Below, piece by piece: positions 22,744 to 34,334 of a stretch of 64,000 nt of DNA (position 1 is its first letter; each line of letters starts with the position of its first letter). The notes below the pieces were generated by a model. It was not told the DNA's origin, did not search any database, and worked only from the letters and a program-made list of their open reading frames with translations. Source of the stretch: Dactylorhiza incarnata (taxonomy: Eukaryota > Streptophyta > Magnoliopsida > Asparagales > Orchidaceae); the NCBI GenBank assembly GCA_033032865.1, contig JAWHQI010000019.1, positions 15,728,001-15,792,000 on the forward strand, written 5' to 3'. The translations under genes were made by a program, and so were the position numbers.

Positions 22744-25700
22744 AGGCCCCCTCTATGGTTTTTCAGGAGAGAAGAAAGAAGTAGAAGGGCTCATCACTCT
22801 TTCTGTGATTCTGGGAGGGATAGTGAAGCTGGTCAAATTTATAGTCGTTGATGCTCCCAGTAGCTACAACGCCATCTTTGGAAGACCCTTCTTGAATGCC
22901 TATCAAGCCATCGTCTCCACCTATCATCAAGCGGTGAAGTTCGCCTTGAACGGCAAACAACACCGAATCAGGAGCGACCCAAGGAAAGCCAGGGAATGCT
23001 ATGTAAAGACGGTCAACATGATCGTATCCTCTCCTCCCCAAGAAATCATGATGGCTGAATCAATCGAAGCTCCTGAACAAGTTCTAGTTGCAGAAGAAAT
23101 TGAGGAGGATGCAAGAGATGGAGTGTGCTTGGAACCTGCCCAAGCAACTCAAGAAGTCCGGATCAGCGAGGAAGATGAGAGCAAGAGCCTCTCCATCAAC
23201 GCTGAGTTATCCGAAGCTGACAAGGGTCAGCTCATATCTTCCCTTCTGCAAAATCTGGATATCTTCGCTTGGTCGGCAGATGACATGCCCGGAGTGGACC
23301 CAGATGTTGCTTGCCATCATCTCAATCTTGACCCAAACTTCATCCCAATCCAGCAGAAGAAGAGGTCTGTTGCAACTACTCTAGCACAGCCTATCCGTGA
23401 AGAGATAGAGAAGCTCCTGAAGGCAAAGTTCATCCAACCAATTCAATACCCGGAATGGGTGTCAAACGTTGTAATGGTAAAGAAGTCGGGTGGAAAGTGG
23501 AGGATGTGTGTCGACTTTACCAGACTCAATAAAGCTTGCCCCAAGGATTGCTACCCCTTGCCTCGGATAGATTCTTTAGTAGATTCTGCGGTAGGTTATT
23601 CTTTTATGAGTTTTTTAGATGCTTTTTCAGGTTATCATCAAATCAGAATGCATAAACCAGATATACCCCATACTTCATTTATCACAAATGATGGTTGCTT
23701 CTGTTATCTCGTAATGCCTTTCGGGCTAAAGAATGCTGGTGCAACCTATCAGAAAATGATGGACATAGTGTTCAGAAGTCAAAAAGGAAGAAACCTCGAG
23801 GTATATGTTGATGACCTCTTGGTAAAAAGTAAACTGTTTTCTTCTCATCTTAGAGACCTCTCGGAAACCTCTGCAACCCTTCGAACTTTTAATATGAGGT
23901 TGAATCCGTTGAAGTGTGTTTTTGGGGCAAGTAAAGGAAAATTCCTGGGTCATCTCCTTACTCCAGAAGGGCTGGAACCCAATCCTGACAAAGTGAAAGC
24001 TATTCTGGAAATGCCACCTCCCAAGTTCCCAAAAGAAATTCAGCAGCTGGGAGGGAGGATGGCAGGTTTAAGTCGCTTTATCTCCCGTTCAGGAGATAAG
24101 AGTGCATCTTTCTTTAAAACCCTCCGGGGAGGGAGTAGGTTCGAGTGGACAAAGGAATGTGATGATGCTTTCACTCAGCTGAAGAAGCAATTGACATCAA
24201 CTCCTTTGCTCCAAAGCCCGCGAGAGGGAGAATATCTTTTCCTATATATGGGAGTCGGAACTGATGCCATAAGCTCTGTTTTGGTCCGAGAGGAGAAAAA
24301 GAGGCAATTCCCAGTCTATTACGTAAGTCGGATCCTGAAGAATACAGAGACTCGTTATCCTATTCTCGAGAAGTTGGCTTTAATGCTTATAACTTCAGCA
24401 AGAAGATTAAGGCCATATTTTCAAGCTCACTCAATTCTAGTCGTTACTGATCTTCCATTGAAAAGTGTCTTGGAGAAGCCGGAGCATTCAGGCAGGTTGG
24501 CAAAGTGGGCAATAGAGCTCAGTGAGTTTGACATATCCTATATTCCAAGGATGGCAATCAAAGCTCAGGTCTTAGCAGACTTCATGGTGGATGCCAAAGA
24601 AGTTGAGTCACAGAAGGGGGTCGGAGTGCCCCTTGCCTGGAAAATCTTCGTGGACGGAGCTTCAGGGAAAAATTCTTCCGGAGCAGGAGTTGTCTTAGTC
24701 AACCCAAATGGAGTAAGGATGGATCAAGCGCTGAAGTTCTATTTTCAAGTAACAAACAATCAGGCGGAATATGAGGCTTTGCTAGCCGGTCTCAAGTTTG
24801 CTAGGGAGCTGGGAATTGATGATGTCGAAGTTTTCATAGATTCTTTGGTGATGGCTTCTCAAGTAAATGGGACTTTCGAAACTAGAGATAGTATTTTAAA
24901 GCAGTATTTAACCCTGGTAAAAATTGAGGTTGAGAAGTTCAAAAGCTTTACTATCAATCATATTTCAAGAGGTGAGAACGTGGAAGCAGACGAGTTGGCA
25001 AAATTTGGGCTTCTCTCAGGGGGAACAACTTCGGAGTTGTTTCGCCCGGCGATTGAAGAAGGAGAGGTCATGGAGATTGATCAACATCCATCTTGGATGG
25101 ATCCGTTTGTTCTTTATCTTTCAACTGGAGAGCTCCATTCATCAATAAAGGATAAGAAAAGGTTTAAATGGAAAGCGGCTAACTATTATCTTGTTGCAGG
25201 AGTGCTTTATAGGAGAACTTTCCTTTCACCATTAGCACGGTGTGTTTCGGAGGAGGAGATTCCAGCGGTCCTTCAGGAGGTCCATTTTGGAGAATGTGGA
25301 AGTCACTCGGGAGACAGAACGTTGGAAAAAAGAATTCTAAGGCAAGGCTATTTTTGGCCCCAAATGAGGAAGGATGCGGAAAAATTTGCCAAGAAATGAG
25401 TGAAGTGCTAGAAGTTTGCCCCTCTCCAAAATCAGCCGGCTCAACAACTCAAGTCGATAGCAACTCCATGGCCGTTTGCAGTTTGGGGAATGGATTTAAT
25501 TGGGCCTTTTCCTATGGCAAGTGGGCAACGTCGATATATTATAGTTATGATTGACTACTTCAGCAAATGGATAGAAGCAAAGGCATTGGCCAAGATTACG
25601 ACTCAAGCCGTGAAAAATTTTATTTGGGGAGAGATAGTATGTCGGCACGGAATCCCGATGGCAATTATCACGGATAACGGTTCCCAGTTCAACAATTCAA

Positions 25701-26347
25701 TTCTTATTAATTTCTGTAAGCAAATTGGCGTTGAGCTACGTTTTGCTTCCGTGCATCATCCAAGAAGCAATGGGCAGGTAGAGGCCGCCAACAAACTCAT
25801 CATAAATCTCTTGAAAAAGAAGGTAGAAGATGTCAGGGGCAACTGGGCAGAACAACTACCTTCCGTCTTATGGGCCTTGAGGACAACTCCAAGTTCTGCT
25901 ACTGGAGAAACTCCATTCAAATTATCACACGGTTCCGAAGCCCTTATTCCGGTGGAATTTGAAGTGAAAAGCCCAAGAGTATTATTGGCGCAACAGAGTC
26001 AAATTGACTGGATGGAAGGAAACGATGAGGAGTTAAAATGCAGCCTTGATTTAATTGAGGAGTTGAGGGATACGACAATCATCAGGCAAGAAGAGGTGAA
26101 GAGAAGAATGGCGAGACTATTCAACAAAAATGTAAGAACCAAAGAATTCACTGTTGGGGATCTAGTCCTGAAAAAAATAGATTTAGCAGCAAGAGCTGGT
26201 TCAGTTGGAAAGCTTAACCCAAATTGGGCTGGGCCGTTTGTGGTGAAGAACGTGCTTAAAAATGGCGCTTACCATCTCCAAACTTATGAAGGGAAAGAAT
26301 TGTCTCATTCATGGAGCGGAGATGATCTCAAACTCTTCTTTTCTTAA
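22744..26347 (+). pseudogene. pol: Tat gypsy pol: RT, RNase H, second RNase H, integrase, disrupted
   Basis: The frame is open from 22744 to 25399 and again to 26347. Reverse transcriptase spans about 23400-23960 with KWRMCVDFTRLNKACPKD, MPFGLKNAGATYQ and the catalytic YVDD at 23804-23815. The gypsy RNase H follows (FEWTKECDDAF, YPILEKLAL). A second RNase H domain begins near 24645 with FVDGASGKNSSGAG, NNQAEYEALLAGL and a later ENVEADELAK, the archaeal-type domain known from Tat elements. Integrase has the zinc region HFGECGSHSG, then the core MDLIGPF, ITDNGSQFN and NGQVEAANK, and a C-terminal GPFVV domain. Stops TGA 25397-25399 and TAG nearby fall in the zinc region (KK-stop-VKC-stop-KFA), destroying one cysteine. 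Everything else is intact. Confidence 0.93.
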
Positions 26348-27799
26348 ATGTTCGTATCCAATTTACTCATTCTTTTCCTCACTTTTTCCCTCTCAAATGT
26401 CATGCAGGTATTATAAAACCATTCGCAATATGAGTGATGGGTGATAAGTTTTAAGAATGTTATTTCTTAAAAGCCAAAAAACCTGTCAAGTGAGACATCG
26501 ACAGATCCTACTATTTTCCCCCTCGACTTGTTAGCTCGACGTGTAATCCTGCCGGGACCACAGATGTCATGGAGATTTCGAATTTGTGTAGCAGTAGCTC
26601 GCCAAGCTTGAGCGGTGGAAGTTTAGGATACCGGGTCCTTGCTGACATCTGGCACACCTCAGCATTTCAAGGGGGTCTAGGTGGCTGGCTCAGCTCTGTC
26701 ATGCATTAAGGACATTGTTACGATCTTAATGATCTTTCAGGGAAAGCAATGTCGGTATAGCCTCCGCGGCATGACCACACCTGCCCTACCGATCATTTTG
26801 ATCCGTAACTCTCGAATACTCGTTGAAGCGTGGTTAAGGGGCGGTCAGGAACATCCGTGACCGTCGCCTGAACCTTAGATTGGCATGTTTTCAGTAAACT
26901 CAGTAATCCTTTGTTTAAAAAGAGAGGCAATGGCGGTATAGCCTCCGCGGCATGACCACACATTCCTTTTGGATCATTCTTAGAGATCCCATTTTCATAT
27001 CTTCTTACTTCAGAAAGAAAAATCTTATTCATCCCTTTGTACTGGGATCGGGCGGTCAGAAATTTGTGAGACCGCATGTTTTTCTTTCCAATTTTCTCCA
27101 AAGAGTGATGAGTCATTTACGATCGCCGGACATGACTTTTTCAGGACAATTGAGGTCGCTATTCAGAAAGCTCTTATGCCGACTTGACAGAGCTCGACCC
27201 GGTCTCAGTAAGATCGAGATTCTGGTATTCCCCGTTATTCAAAGTTACATGGAATAATCTTGATGCTCTGTTTCCCATCAAGTGAGTTGGGATTTTTCTT
27301 CAAAAAGGGCGGTCTGAATATAATGTGATCGCTAGACTGGAGATTCATGAAGAGTTATCGTTTTTCTTTTCAAGTAATAGTTTTGGTTATCAAAGGGGTC
27401 GTCAGACGGATTTCCAGTCATTTGGGCACCGAACACCCAAAAGTTTAATTTCTTCAAATCATCTTCGGATTGTAGTTTCCTTATGTTGCGATTCGTATAA
27501 TGTGAGACCGCATGACTATTGCAAATAAGTTGGTTTTCTGATCACAGTCGAGTTACTGAATGTCTTTCAATGATCTGATTATCTCGAGATCGCAGAGTAT
27601 TTTTATTTATACAAAGTATTAGTCTCTTTCAAGATCCTTTTTGTTTTTTCCAAGAGATCGCCACCTGAAATCCTTTAACGATGATATAAAATTATAAAAA
27701 TCCTAAGGCATTGAGATCGAATGCCGAGTTCAAACTCAGAGGAACAAATATATGCATCAAAATAAACTCATCCACAGATAACATAACAGAATCTAATTT
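26348..27799. other. Tat gypsy linker between integrase and antisense genes
   Basis: No coding domain is seen. It contains about ten GCGGTC/GACCGC/GATCGC words and a repeated segment (GGCGGTATAGCCTCCGCGG and GCATGACCACAC) near 26752-26790 and 26930-26965. Confidence 0.7.
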
Positions 27800-29565
27800 T
27801 TATATATATTCTGAATTTTCAATTACAACGAGACCGCTCGGTCTCCAAAAGGGGAAAAAGGAAAGTTTGTACAATTCACTCTCTCTTTGATCTCTTGGAA
27901 GACCGCTCGCTTGAAGAAGAAGAATCAGTTTCTGCGGAAGTTCTAAGCTTTTCCCTGGAATTCTAGATCCAGAGCTTGAGCTCGAACTGGAATCCAGACC
28001 CAGGGTATAGCGGCTTCCGCTTTCATCATCTTCGATCACAACATCTTCGTCTTGACCAGCGGTCTCATCAGCAACATCCGCGGTCTCTTCAGCAGTTGCA
28101 GATTGCTCTTCAATCCTCTGTGCCGCGTCAGGGAAGAGATCGGCAAACGTAACTTCCTTATATTCTTCGGTGAATCCACCTCGGCCTCGAACCTCGTTCA
28201 GCACCTAGTCGGCGGTCTCTTTAATGTGATGCATCATAGCCCTCTGAAAAGCTAGATTTTCAGGGTCATAAGCTGCTTTTTCAAATTGCTACAAAAAAAA
28301 GAGATATATGTTAGACCGCGCGATCATAGGTAACACGTTCGTAAGATATAAATAAAATTCTCACTTTTCTTTCTTCTTGCAAGGCAGTTATTTCATCCAG
28401 AGCGCTGCGAAGAGACCGCCCCATATGGTGATTTAAGATTGTACTTCTAGCGGTCACTTGGGCACAGAGGTCGGGGAGCGCATCGGTCTCTATATTCAGT
28501 ATTTCATTTGTAATCTTTTTCCCATACAGAGCCGAAGTGACCGCATATGCGTGACGGGTCACCTTTCCGCTCCACAGGGGCAGATCAGTGGACACCTTCA
28601 CAGACTTTCCTTTGGCCGCCCATTTGAGGAGGGGTTTTCCTTTGATATTCTTCATTCTCCTTTTGAAACCGATCAAAGGGAAATCTCGCTCGACGGTCTC
28701 AGAGGTAGTGCCGAACACGTCAGCCTCACGCTTCAGCCTCCTCTCCCTCTGTGTAAGAACCTCTGCAGCTGGGGAGATAGGATCTTGAACAAGGACCGCA
28801 AAGGTCGCTAAAGAGCGGGAAAAAGTTAGGAAAGCATACAAAAGGTATGAAAGGAAATTATTCGAGACCGCAAGAAAAGCTTACTTTCAGCCGGAATAAT
28901 CTCGGCGATCTCGGGCCAGATCGCTAGATAATGAACAAGATCGATCCTCTTGCCCGCCAAGAAAGCCAGGATTTTTAGCTCCTCTTCTGAGACCGCTTTT
29001 ATCTTCTTAAAAATACTGTCAGGTCGCGGAGAAGGCGAGTTTTTGAGACCGCCAAGGTCGCCTTCAAAGACAAGAAACCTCTCTGTCCAAAAAGAGATTT
29101 TATTTGGAAGGTTCAGGATTTTTATTCCGTCTGCTGAAAAGTACATCAACCCTTTGAACTCTTCCTTCTTTCTGCCTTCCTTCAAGATCTTCGCGGTGAA
29201 GGTTGCGCGGAACAGATTCATTGTAAACTTCACTCTTTCCGATCTCAAGTAATTGATGAAGACATTAACTAGGCCGATGGAGTTCGGGGCCAGCTGGGCA
29301 AGCACAAAGCCGTAATAATTCAGGATCTCAAGCCATTCCCATGGGAGGGGAATCCTCAACCCATTTTCAAAGTGATCGATGGGAATAATAAACTTTTTCT
29401 CCTCCGCAAAGTTCAACCTTTCTTGTTCAGTTGGCGGTCTCACAACTACCTGAGTTTGGATCATGTATTTCTTTATAAACTCGATATATTCATCCTTTGA
29501 TAGACGACCTTGTTTGTGATCGGCATTCAGAAAGATGGTGGCAGAAGAAGCACGAGCGGACGCCA
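27800..29565 (-). pseudogene. Antisense gene B of the Tat element: Transposase_28-like protein, three exons
   Basis: Start codon at 29565 (MASARASSATIFLNADHKQG). Exon 1 (29565-28885) encodes ENGLRIPLPWEWLEILNYYG, FVLAQLAPNSIGLVNVFINY and a segment ending in FSADGIKILNLPNKISFW. This is the pattern of Transposase_28 (PF04195, putative gypsy type transposon). Introns 28808-28884 and 28289-28364 have GT-AG borders, are 77 and 76 bp, and join frames correctly. Exon 2 is basic with a coiled-coil end (RSALDEITALQEERK). Exon 3 (28288-27800) has an in-frame stop (28205-28207) then an acidic DEDVVIEDDESGSR and a serine run. Such antisense ORFs are reported for plant Tat elements, but their role is not known. 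It lies convergent with pol. Confidence 0.78.
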
Positions 29566-29941
29566 TTTTTAGCGATCGATGAGATCGGTGTTTAGAGCGC
29601 ATTCAAGAAAGCGTAAAATAAAGGTCATGAAGACGGCTATTTATAGAAGACGAAGGGTCATTTCGTAATCATTACATCTTGAAGACCGCCCAGCCAAAAC
29701 ATGTTCAGACCGCTCGACCTATGCAAAGTTATATGACAACATACTATAGTTGACGATCTCAATCAATAAAAAACACAACAGCAATACAAGCAACCCAGGC
29801 ATAAAGAGATCAGAACTTAACAAATCAAGACCGCACAAAACATTAAAATCAAAACAGCCACAAATATATAGAAAAATAACAGTAAAATTTTACAAAACAT
29901 ATTGTTCAAATCTAGAGACCGCTCGGTCTCAAGTTAAATGT

Positions 29942-32200
29942 TCATCTCCTAGGAGGCCTGTTTCTCCCTACATGAGCTGCGACATCTTGCATATCATTCA
30001 CTGCGGCCATAACCGACACCAGGCTATGATTAGCCAGCATTGCAGACCGGTGGATTTTCGACATTTCCTTGTCCACCTGCTCCATGGGGATCAGTACGAT
30101 TTCAGGTTGCGGTCTCTCCGCTGGATGATCGCTGGAGGTACCCGGTCGCATCAGCATCTTTCCGTGACGGCTCCTCAGCCTCTCATTCTCCGCGGACAGC
30201 GCCGTAGCTTTCCCCCTATAGTATTCAGCCTCTTTTTCAGCCTTCTTCAGAGCTCGCGCGATCTCGGCAACCCTCAGATCGCATTCCTCACGAATCCTCT
30301 TCTCATTGGAACGCAATCTTTCTTCGAGATCACGGATCTGATCGTTCTGAGTCCGCTCCCTCATCAGCATAGAACGAACATCCTCAAACATGGGGTTAAG
30401 GATGTTGGTTAACTGAGGGGAGATCTCGATGGGCTGAGGAAGTTCTCCCTCCTCGATCTCAGCATTTTTGTTATCTGCGGTCATAGGAGATGGGTTATGT
30501 CAATCATGAGCATATGATCAGATAAGCTTTTTAAATAAACAGAAAGAGTACTTGGAAAGAAGTCGAGACCGCAGTCACGTAAAGCTCTTCTGATATCTTT
30601 AGTGACCGCGGGATCTACGGTCAGAGAAAGACGATCTGATCCCCTTAAGCGCTCCAGATCCATTCTTTCCAAACCTTTTTTCTGCATTTTTTCTCCTTCT
30701 TTTCTTCTCCTTTTTAATTCTTCGTTACTTAAGAATATATTGTCAGTCTCAATAAAAACGACCTCGTGTTTTCTTTCAGGAGAAGCAAAACAAACTGTAG
30801 GTAATGGAAGGAACTCAGCTGACTGGAGAATCATTTTATTCTTACCAGCTCGTGAAATCGAGACCGCCGCCACACGATCTGTTGCAGCCTTGTTCAAGCG
30901 ATCTCCCTGAAGAGAATCATCCGGGAGACCGCTAGAAAGTACAGCTTTCTCCTTAGCGATCTGCAGCTTCTCCGCGATCTCCTCACTGTTTTTGTCCGAA
31001 GTCTACAAGACCTCAGCCTTTTTCCTCTCTTCAGCGATCAGGGCCGCCTTTTCCTCAGCGACCCTGACCGCCTCTTTCTTCCTCTCCTCAGCGATCAGAG
31101 CCGCTTTCTCCTCAGCAACTCTGACCGCCTCCTTCTTCTTCTCTTCCTCGACGGCCTTAGCCGCCTCTCTCCTCTTCTCCTCTTCCTCTCTTTCCTTTTT
31201 CTCTTTCTTCTCCTTGTCTTTCTTCTTCTCCTCGTCCTCCTTCTTTTTCTTCTCCTTCTTCTCCCTCTTTTCTTTCTTATCTTTTTCTTCCTTCTCCTTT
31301 TCTTTCTCTTCTTTTTCCCTCTGTTCCTCCACCTCTTTTTCTTTCCTCCTCTTCACCATCTCTTCCATTTCCATCTTTTTTCCTTTCCTCTTCCTTTGCC
31401 TTGATCGCTGCGTCGGCGATCTCCTTCTCCCTGTCCGCGATCTCCTCATCAACGGCGGCATTTCTGAGAGCTGAAGCCTCTAAGGGATCCAGCACCTGCA
31501 ATGATGAAAAAGATGAATTGTTAGAAGAAACCTCATCAAGGTAGGCGATTAATCCAGAATCATCCTCTCTTGGTAAGGTTGAGACCGCGGGAAGGAAGGG
31601 GAGATCGCCCTTAGCATTCACCTTCTGAAACTCAGCGGAGTCTTCTAGGTCGATGGATTCAGAAAATCTGGTCGCCTCCATGGCGGTCACGTCTTTTCCT
31701 TCCTCATTTCTTCTGCTCCTCTTATAAGTCAAACTAGATGGACTTGTATTTTTTCTCTTCTTGCCCTTTGCAATGATCTCCTGGTCAGCGATCTTCTGCC
31801 TCAAGGAATCGGCCTCAGCTCCCTTCTGACGCAACCCAGCCAGAATGACCTCGGTAGAGACGATCTCATGAAGCTTGGAAGATGTTTGATTCAGTGCCTC
31901 CAGGGATTTCTGACAATTAAAAGAAATGGAAAAGTCAGGCAATTTCCATATAGGATCTGAAGAAGTATTAGACGGATCAGAAGCAACAGAGACCGGCACA
32001 ATCGAGCCCTCAGGAAGCTCAGTTTTCTTTAACGGAGATCGGGCGGTCTCCTTTGAAGTGCTCACTTTTGTTAAGATCTTCGGTGCCTTCTTTCCTTTCT
32101 TTGAGCTGACACTTTCCTTTTTTCCAGGAGAGTTCGCTTTCGATGGGAGAGCTTTTAAGAGATCGAGCATAGTCATCTTTGCTAGGTCGCACCTGCCCAA
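29942..32200 (-). pseudogene. Antisense gene A of the Tat element: lysine/glutamate-rich coiled-coil protein, spliced
   Basis: The frame starts at 32200 (MGRCDLAKMTMLDLLKALPS), about 160 bp inside the 3' LTR and reading away from it. The N-terminal part is basic and serine-rich. A very long K/E coiled coil follows (31460-31010), with a duplicated KKEAVRVAEEKAALIAEER unit. Then comes a region ending in GLDFFP, spliced by a 77-bp GT-AG intron (30475-30551) to an acidic exon (KNAEIEEGELPQPIE) with another coiled coil and a basic NRPPRR end at 29942. A frameshift in the K/E tract and a stop near 31003 disable it. No enzyme motif is seen. I do not recognise a named family. A structural or chromatin-associated role is only a guess. 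Confidence 0.68.
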
Positions 32201-32362
32201 TTATCAAAGACCGCTCGAATAGTGGAGTTCCTCAATGTCTTGCAAAATGAAGTTTTCAGCCGGTATTTATAGACCAAGCCACATTAATGGTGGTCGTGGT
32301 CTCAGCGGTCAAAGCTTACATTTTTGAAGTTCCAGGTGTAACTTAAAAATATGCGGGGATTA

Positions 32363-32854
32363 TGTTTTCCCAGAAAGCCCGCGACCTCCTCTCATCGTTC
32401 ATTTTTCCCGGTCTCAGCGGTCTCAAGTTAGGTGATCGCCGAGATCGCCAGCCTTCAGCCTGGTCTGATTTTCCAAGTACCCAGCGATCAAGATGGTGCG
32501 AGATCGCCGGCTCAAGCGGTCTGGTCGTTTTTCTTATTTTTGTTATTTTTGTTATTTGAACCCCATTTCCCTGCCCTGGCTCTCCTGTACCCCGGGCAGC
32601 CCGTAGTTTTTAGTTCTGCCCGTTTGGGCAGCCCCCTCGTCTATAAATAGAGGGGTAGGGGTACCAGAAAAGCACTTTTGGCTCCGAGGCTCCAGCTTAC
32701 AACCTGTGTAAGCGGTCTCATTTCTTCGTGATCGCCATTTCGTGATCGTTTTTCCTTTTGTTTCCAGCATCTTCTGTCTTAGTAACCTGCACTTCGCAGT
32801 TTTCTCCCATCCCTTTTAGTGTGAATTTTGGAGGTACCATTTTTGGCACCAACA
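32363..32854 (+). repeat. Tat gypsy 3' LTR
   Basis: 492 bp, same ends and TATA box as the 5' LTR. It is preceded by AAAAATATGCGGGGATTA, in which GCGGGGA is the likely polypurine remnant. It may also hold the promoter for the antisense genes, whose first codon lies 163 bp away. Confidence 0.93.
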
Positions 32855-33183
32855 GAAGGATTGGTAAAATCAAAATTATTGAAATTTATATTATCATATT
32901 TGTGCATTGATCTTAAGCATTGTTAAGATCATTTAATTGTATGTAAATTTCATGATTAATATAATTATGCTTCTTTCATTAATTGCAAATTTGGTTGCTT
33001 AATCTTTAACTTAGAAATTTGTGTTTGGTTTAATACAAAAATTACATTGGTTTGAAATTGTTTATAAGTAATTTTTTAAAAAAGTAAAATATGTTTAAAA
33101 AATTATGAAGTAAAAATTATATTTTAAACACACCCTTATTCATCCCCCCCCCCCCCCCTCTAAGGGCGTCACACGATCCAACA
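32855..33183 (+). repeat. Copia-1 3' LTR, right piece
   Basis: It begins with the duplicated GAAGG and continues ATTGGTAAAATCAAAATTAT exactly as in the 5' LTR from about 10275, ending TCCAACA. The C tract (16 C) is longer than in the 5' LTR. Confidence 0.93.
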
Positions 33184-33188
33184 AAGGA

Positions 33189-33428
33189 TGTGTTCGGGAT
33201 TAACGAAAAATTATCTTTCCCCGAGAAAGTCATAAAATAAGTAGGGTCAATCCAAGTGTAATGATAAGAGGGGTATTCTTATGGGTAGACATCAATAAAA
33301 ATAAGTGTCTTTGAAAGGGCGGTTTGGGCTATCATCGCATCGCACCTCCTAGTACCGCTGCGAGCCCCTCACAGGGTAGACCTCGGGAAGTCTAAGATTA
33401 ACCCTAAATCATAGAAATCATACAATTA
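33189..33428. other. Unassigned sequence between copia-1 and the hAT element
   Basis: No gene or repeat is recognised in these 240 bp. It continues the host sequence left of 9324 and may belong to the possible long gypsy LTR (7146-9323, 36537-39355). Confidence 0.3.
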
Positions 33429-33574
33429 TGAAAGACCATTCTTTTCATGGCGTCATGGCTTACCAAGGCATGCGTCAGGCGCCTTGATGCTTAAGCGACA
33501 AGGCGGACGCCTAGGCGGCAATAAGGCGAGCAAATGCAAGGCGACAATTAATTTGTTTTTTTAAACAAATGAAG

Positions 33575-33927
33575 ACTATAGACAGCGGTTATTATAACAA
33601 CCGCTGTCTATAGTCCCGTAGACAACGATTATTATAATAATCGCTGCAGCGATTATTATAATAACCGCTGTCTGTAGGACTATGGACATCGGTTATTATA
33701 ATAACCGCTGTCTATAGTCCCCTGGCAGTCACTATAGACAGCAATTATTATAATAACCGTTGTCTATAGTGACTGTCAGGGGATATAGACAGCGGTTATT
33801 ATAATAACCGCTATCTATAGTCCCCTGGCAGCACTATAGATAGCAGTTATTATAATAACCATTGTCTATAGTCCCCTGATTGTCACTATAGACAGCGGTT
33901 ATTATAATAACTGTTGTCTATAGTCCC
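33575..33927. repeat. Left palindrome array of the hAT element (seven units)
   Basis: Seven inverted repeats have arms like GACAGCGG and CCGCTGTC around a core TTATTATAATAA, separated by CTATAGTCCC(CTGGCAGTCACTATA) spacers. Unit length is about 50 bp. Some units are perfect 28-bp palindromes (for example 33786-33814 nearly so). Confidence 0.85.
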
Positions 33928-34334
33928 AGTTTTTTTACAAGTCTGAAAGAGAATTTAGAAACACTCCCAGAAGTCATTCAGCATCAGATACACAGTTATT
34001 TTCATTAATACATCCAAAATGAACAATCACACATTGAGGAATCATTATTAATATAAATATTCATAAATGAATAACCAACATGAATCATTATTAATATAAA
34101 TCACTTTCCAGTTTTTTATAAGTATCATGCCACACATTGAGGAATAGTGGCATGAACATTCACACATTGAGGAATATCAATTAGTAAAACATGTATATTC
34201 TGAATCAAATAGAATCAATATATTCGGTTTTGAGAATTAATATATATAATGACAATCACAACAATTCACTCATTACCAAAATGTTATCATCATAAACTGA
34301 TACACACTAGCATTAATAATTTTTTAGATCAAAT

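Larger units (their letters stand above)
20172..32854 (+). mobile_element. Tat-lineage Ty3/gypsy element with antisense genes, inserted in the copia-1 3' LTR
   Basis: Two 492-bp LTRs (20172-20663 and 32363-32854) flank it. The target duplication GAAGG is perfect (20167-20171 and 32855-32859). Order: LTR, gag, protease, RT, RNase H, second (archaeal-type) RNase H, integrase, 1.4-kb linker, two antisense genes, LTR. A second RNase H before integrase and antisense ORFs after it are known traits of the plant Tat group. LTRs differ by about eight bases by eye, fewer per length than the copia-1 LTRs, which fits the later insertion. All sense genes carry stops or a frameshift. I could not identify a primer binding site after 20663. 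Confidence 0.95.
9329..33183 (+). mobile_element. Copia-1: complete SIRE-like Ty1/copia element, split by a gypsy insertion
   Basis: Both LTRs start TGTTGGA and end TCCAACA. The 5' LTR is 9329-10590. The 3' LTR is 19225-20171 plus 32860-33183. The target duplication is AATGA (9324-9328) against AAGGA (33184-33188), four of five matching. Order: 5' LTR, PBS, gag, protease-integrase-RT-RNase H, antisense gene, long 3' noncoding region, PPT, 3' LTR. Removing the gypsy element restores one continuous LTR. The two LTRs differ by roughly two dozen substitutions over the first 950 bp by eye, so the insertion is young although its genes are dead. Confidence 0.93.
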
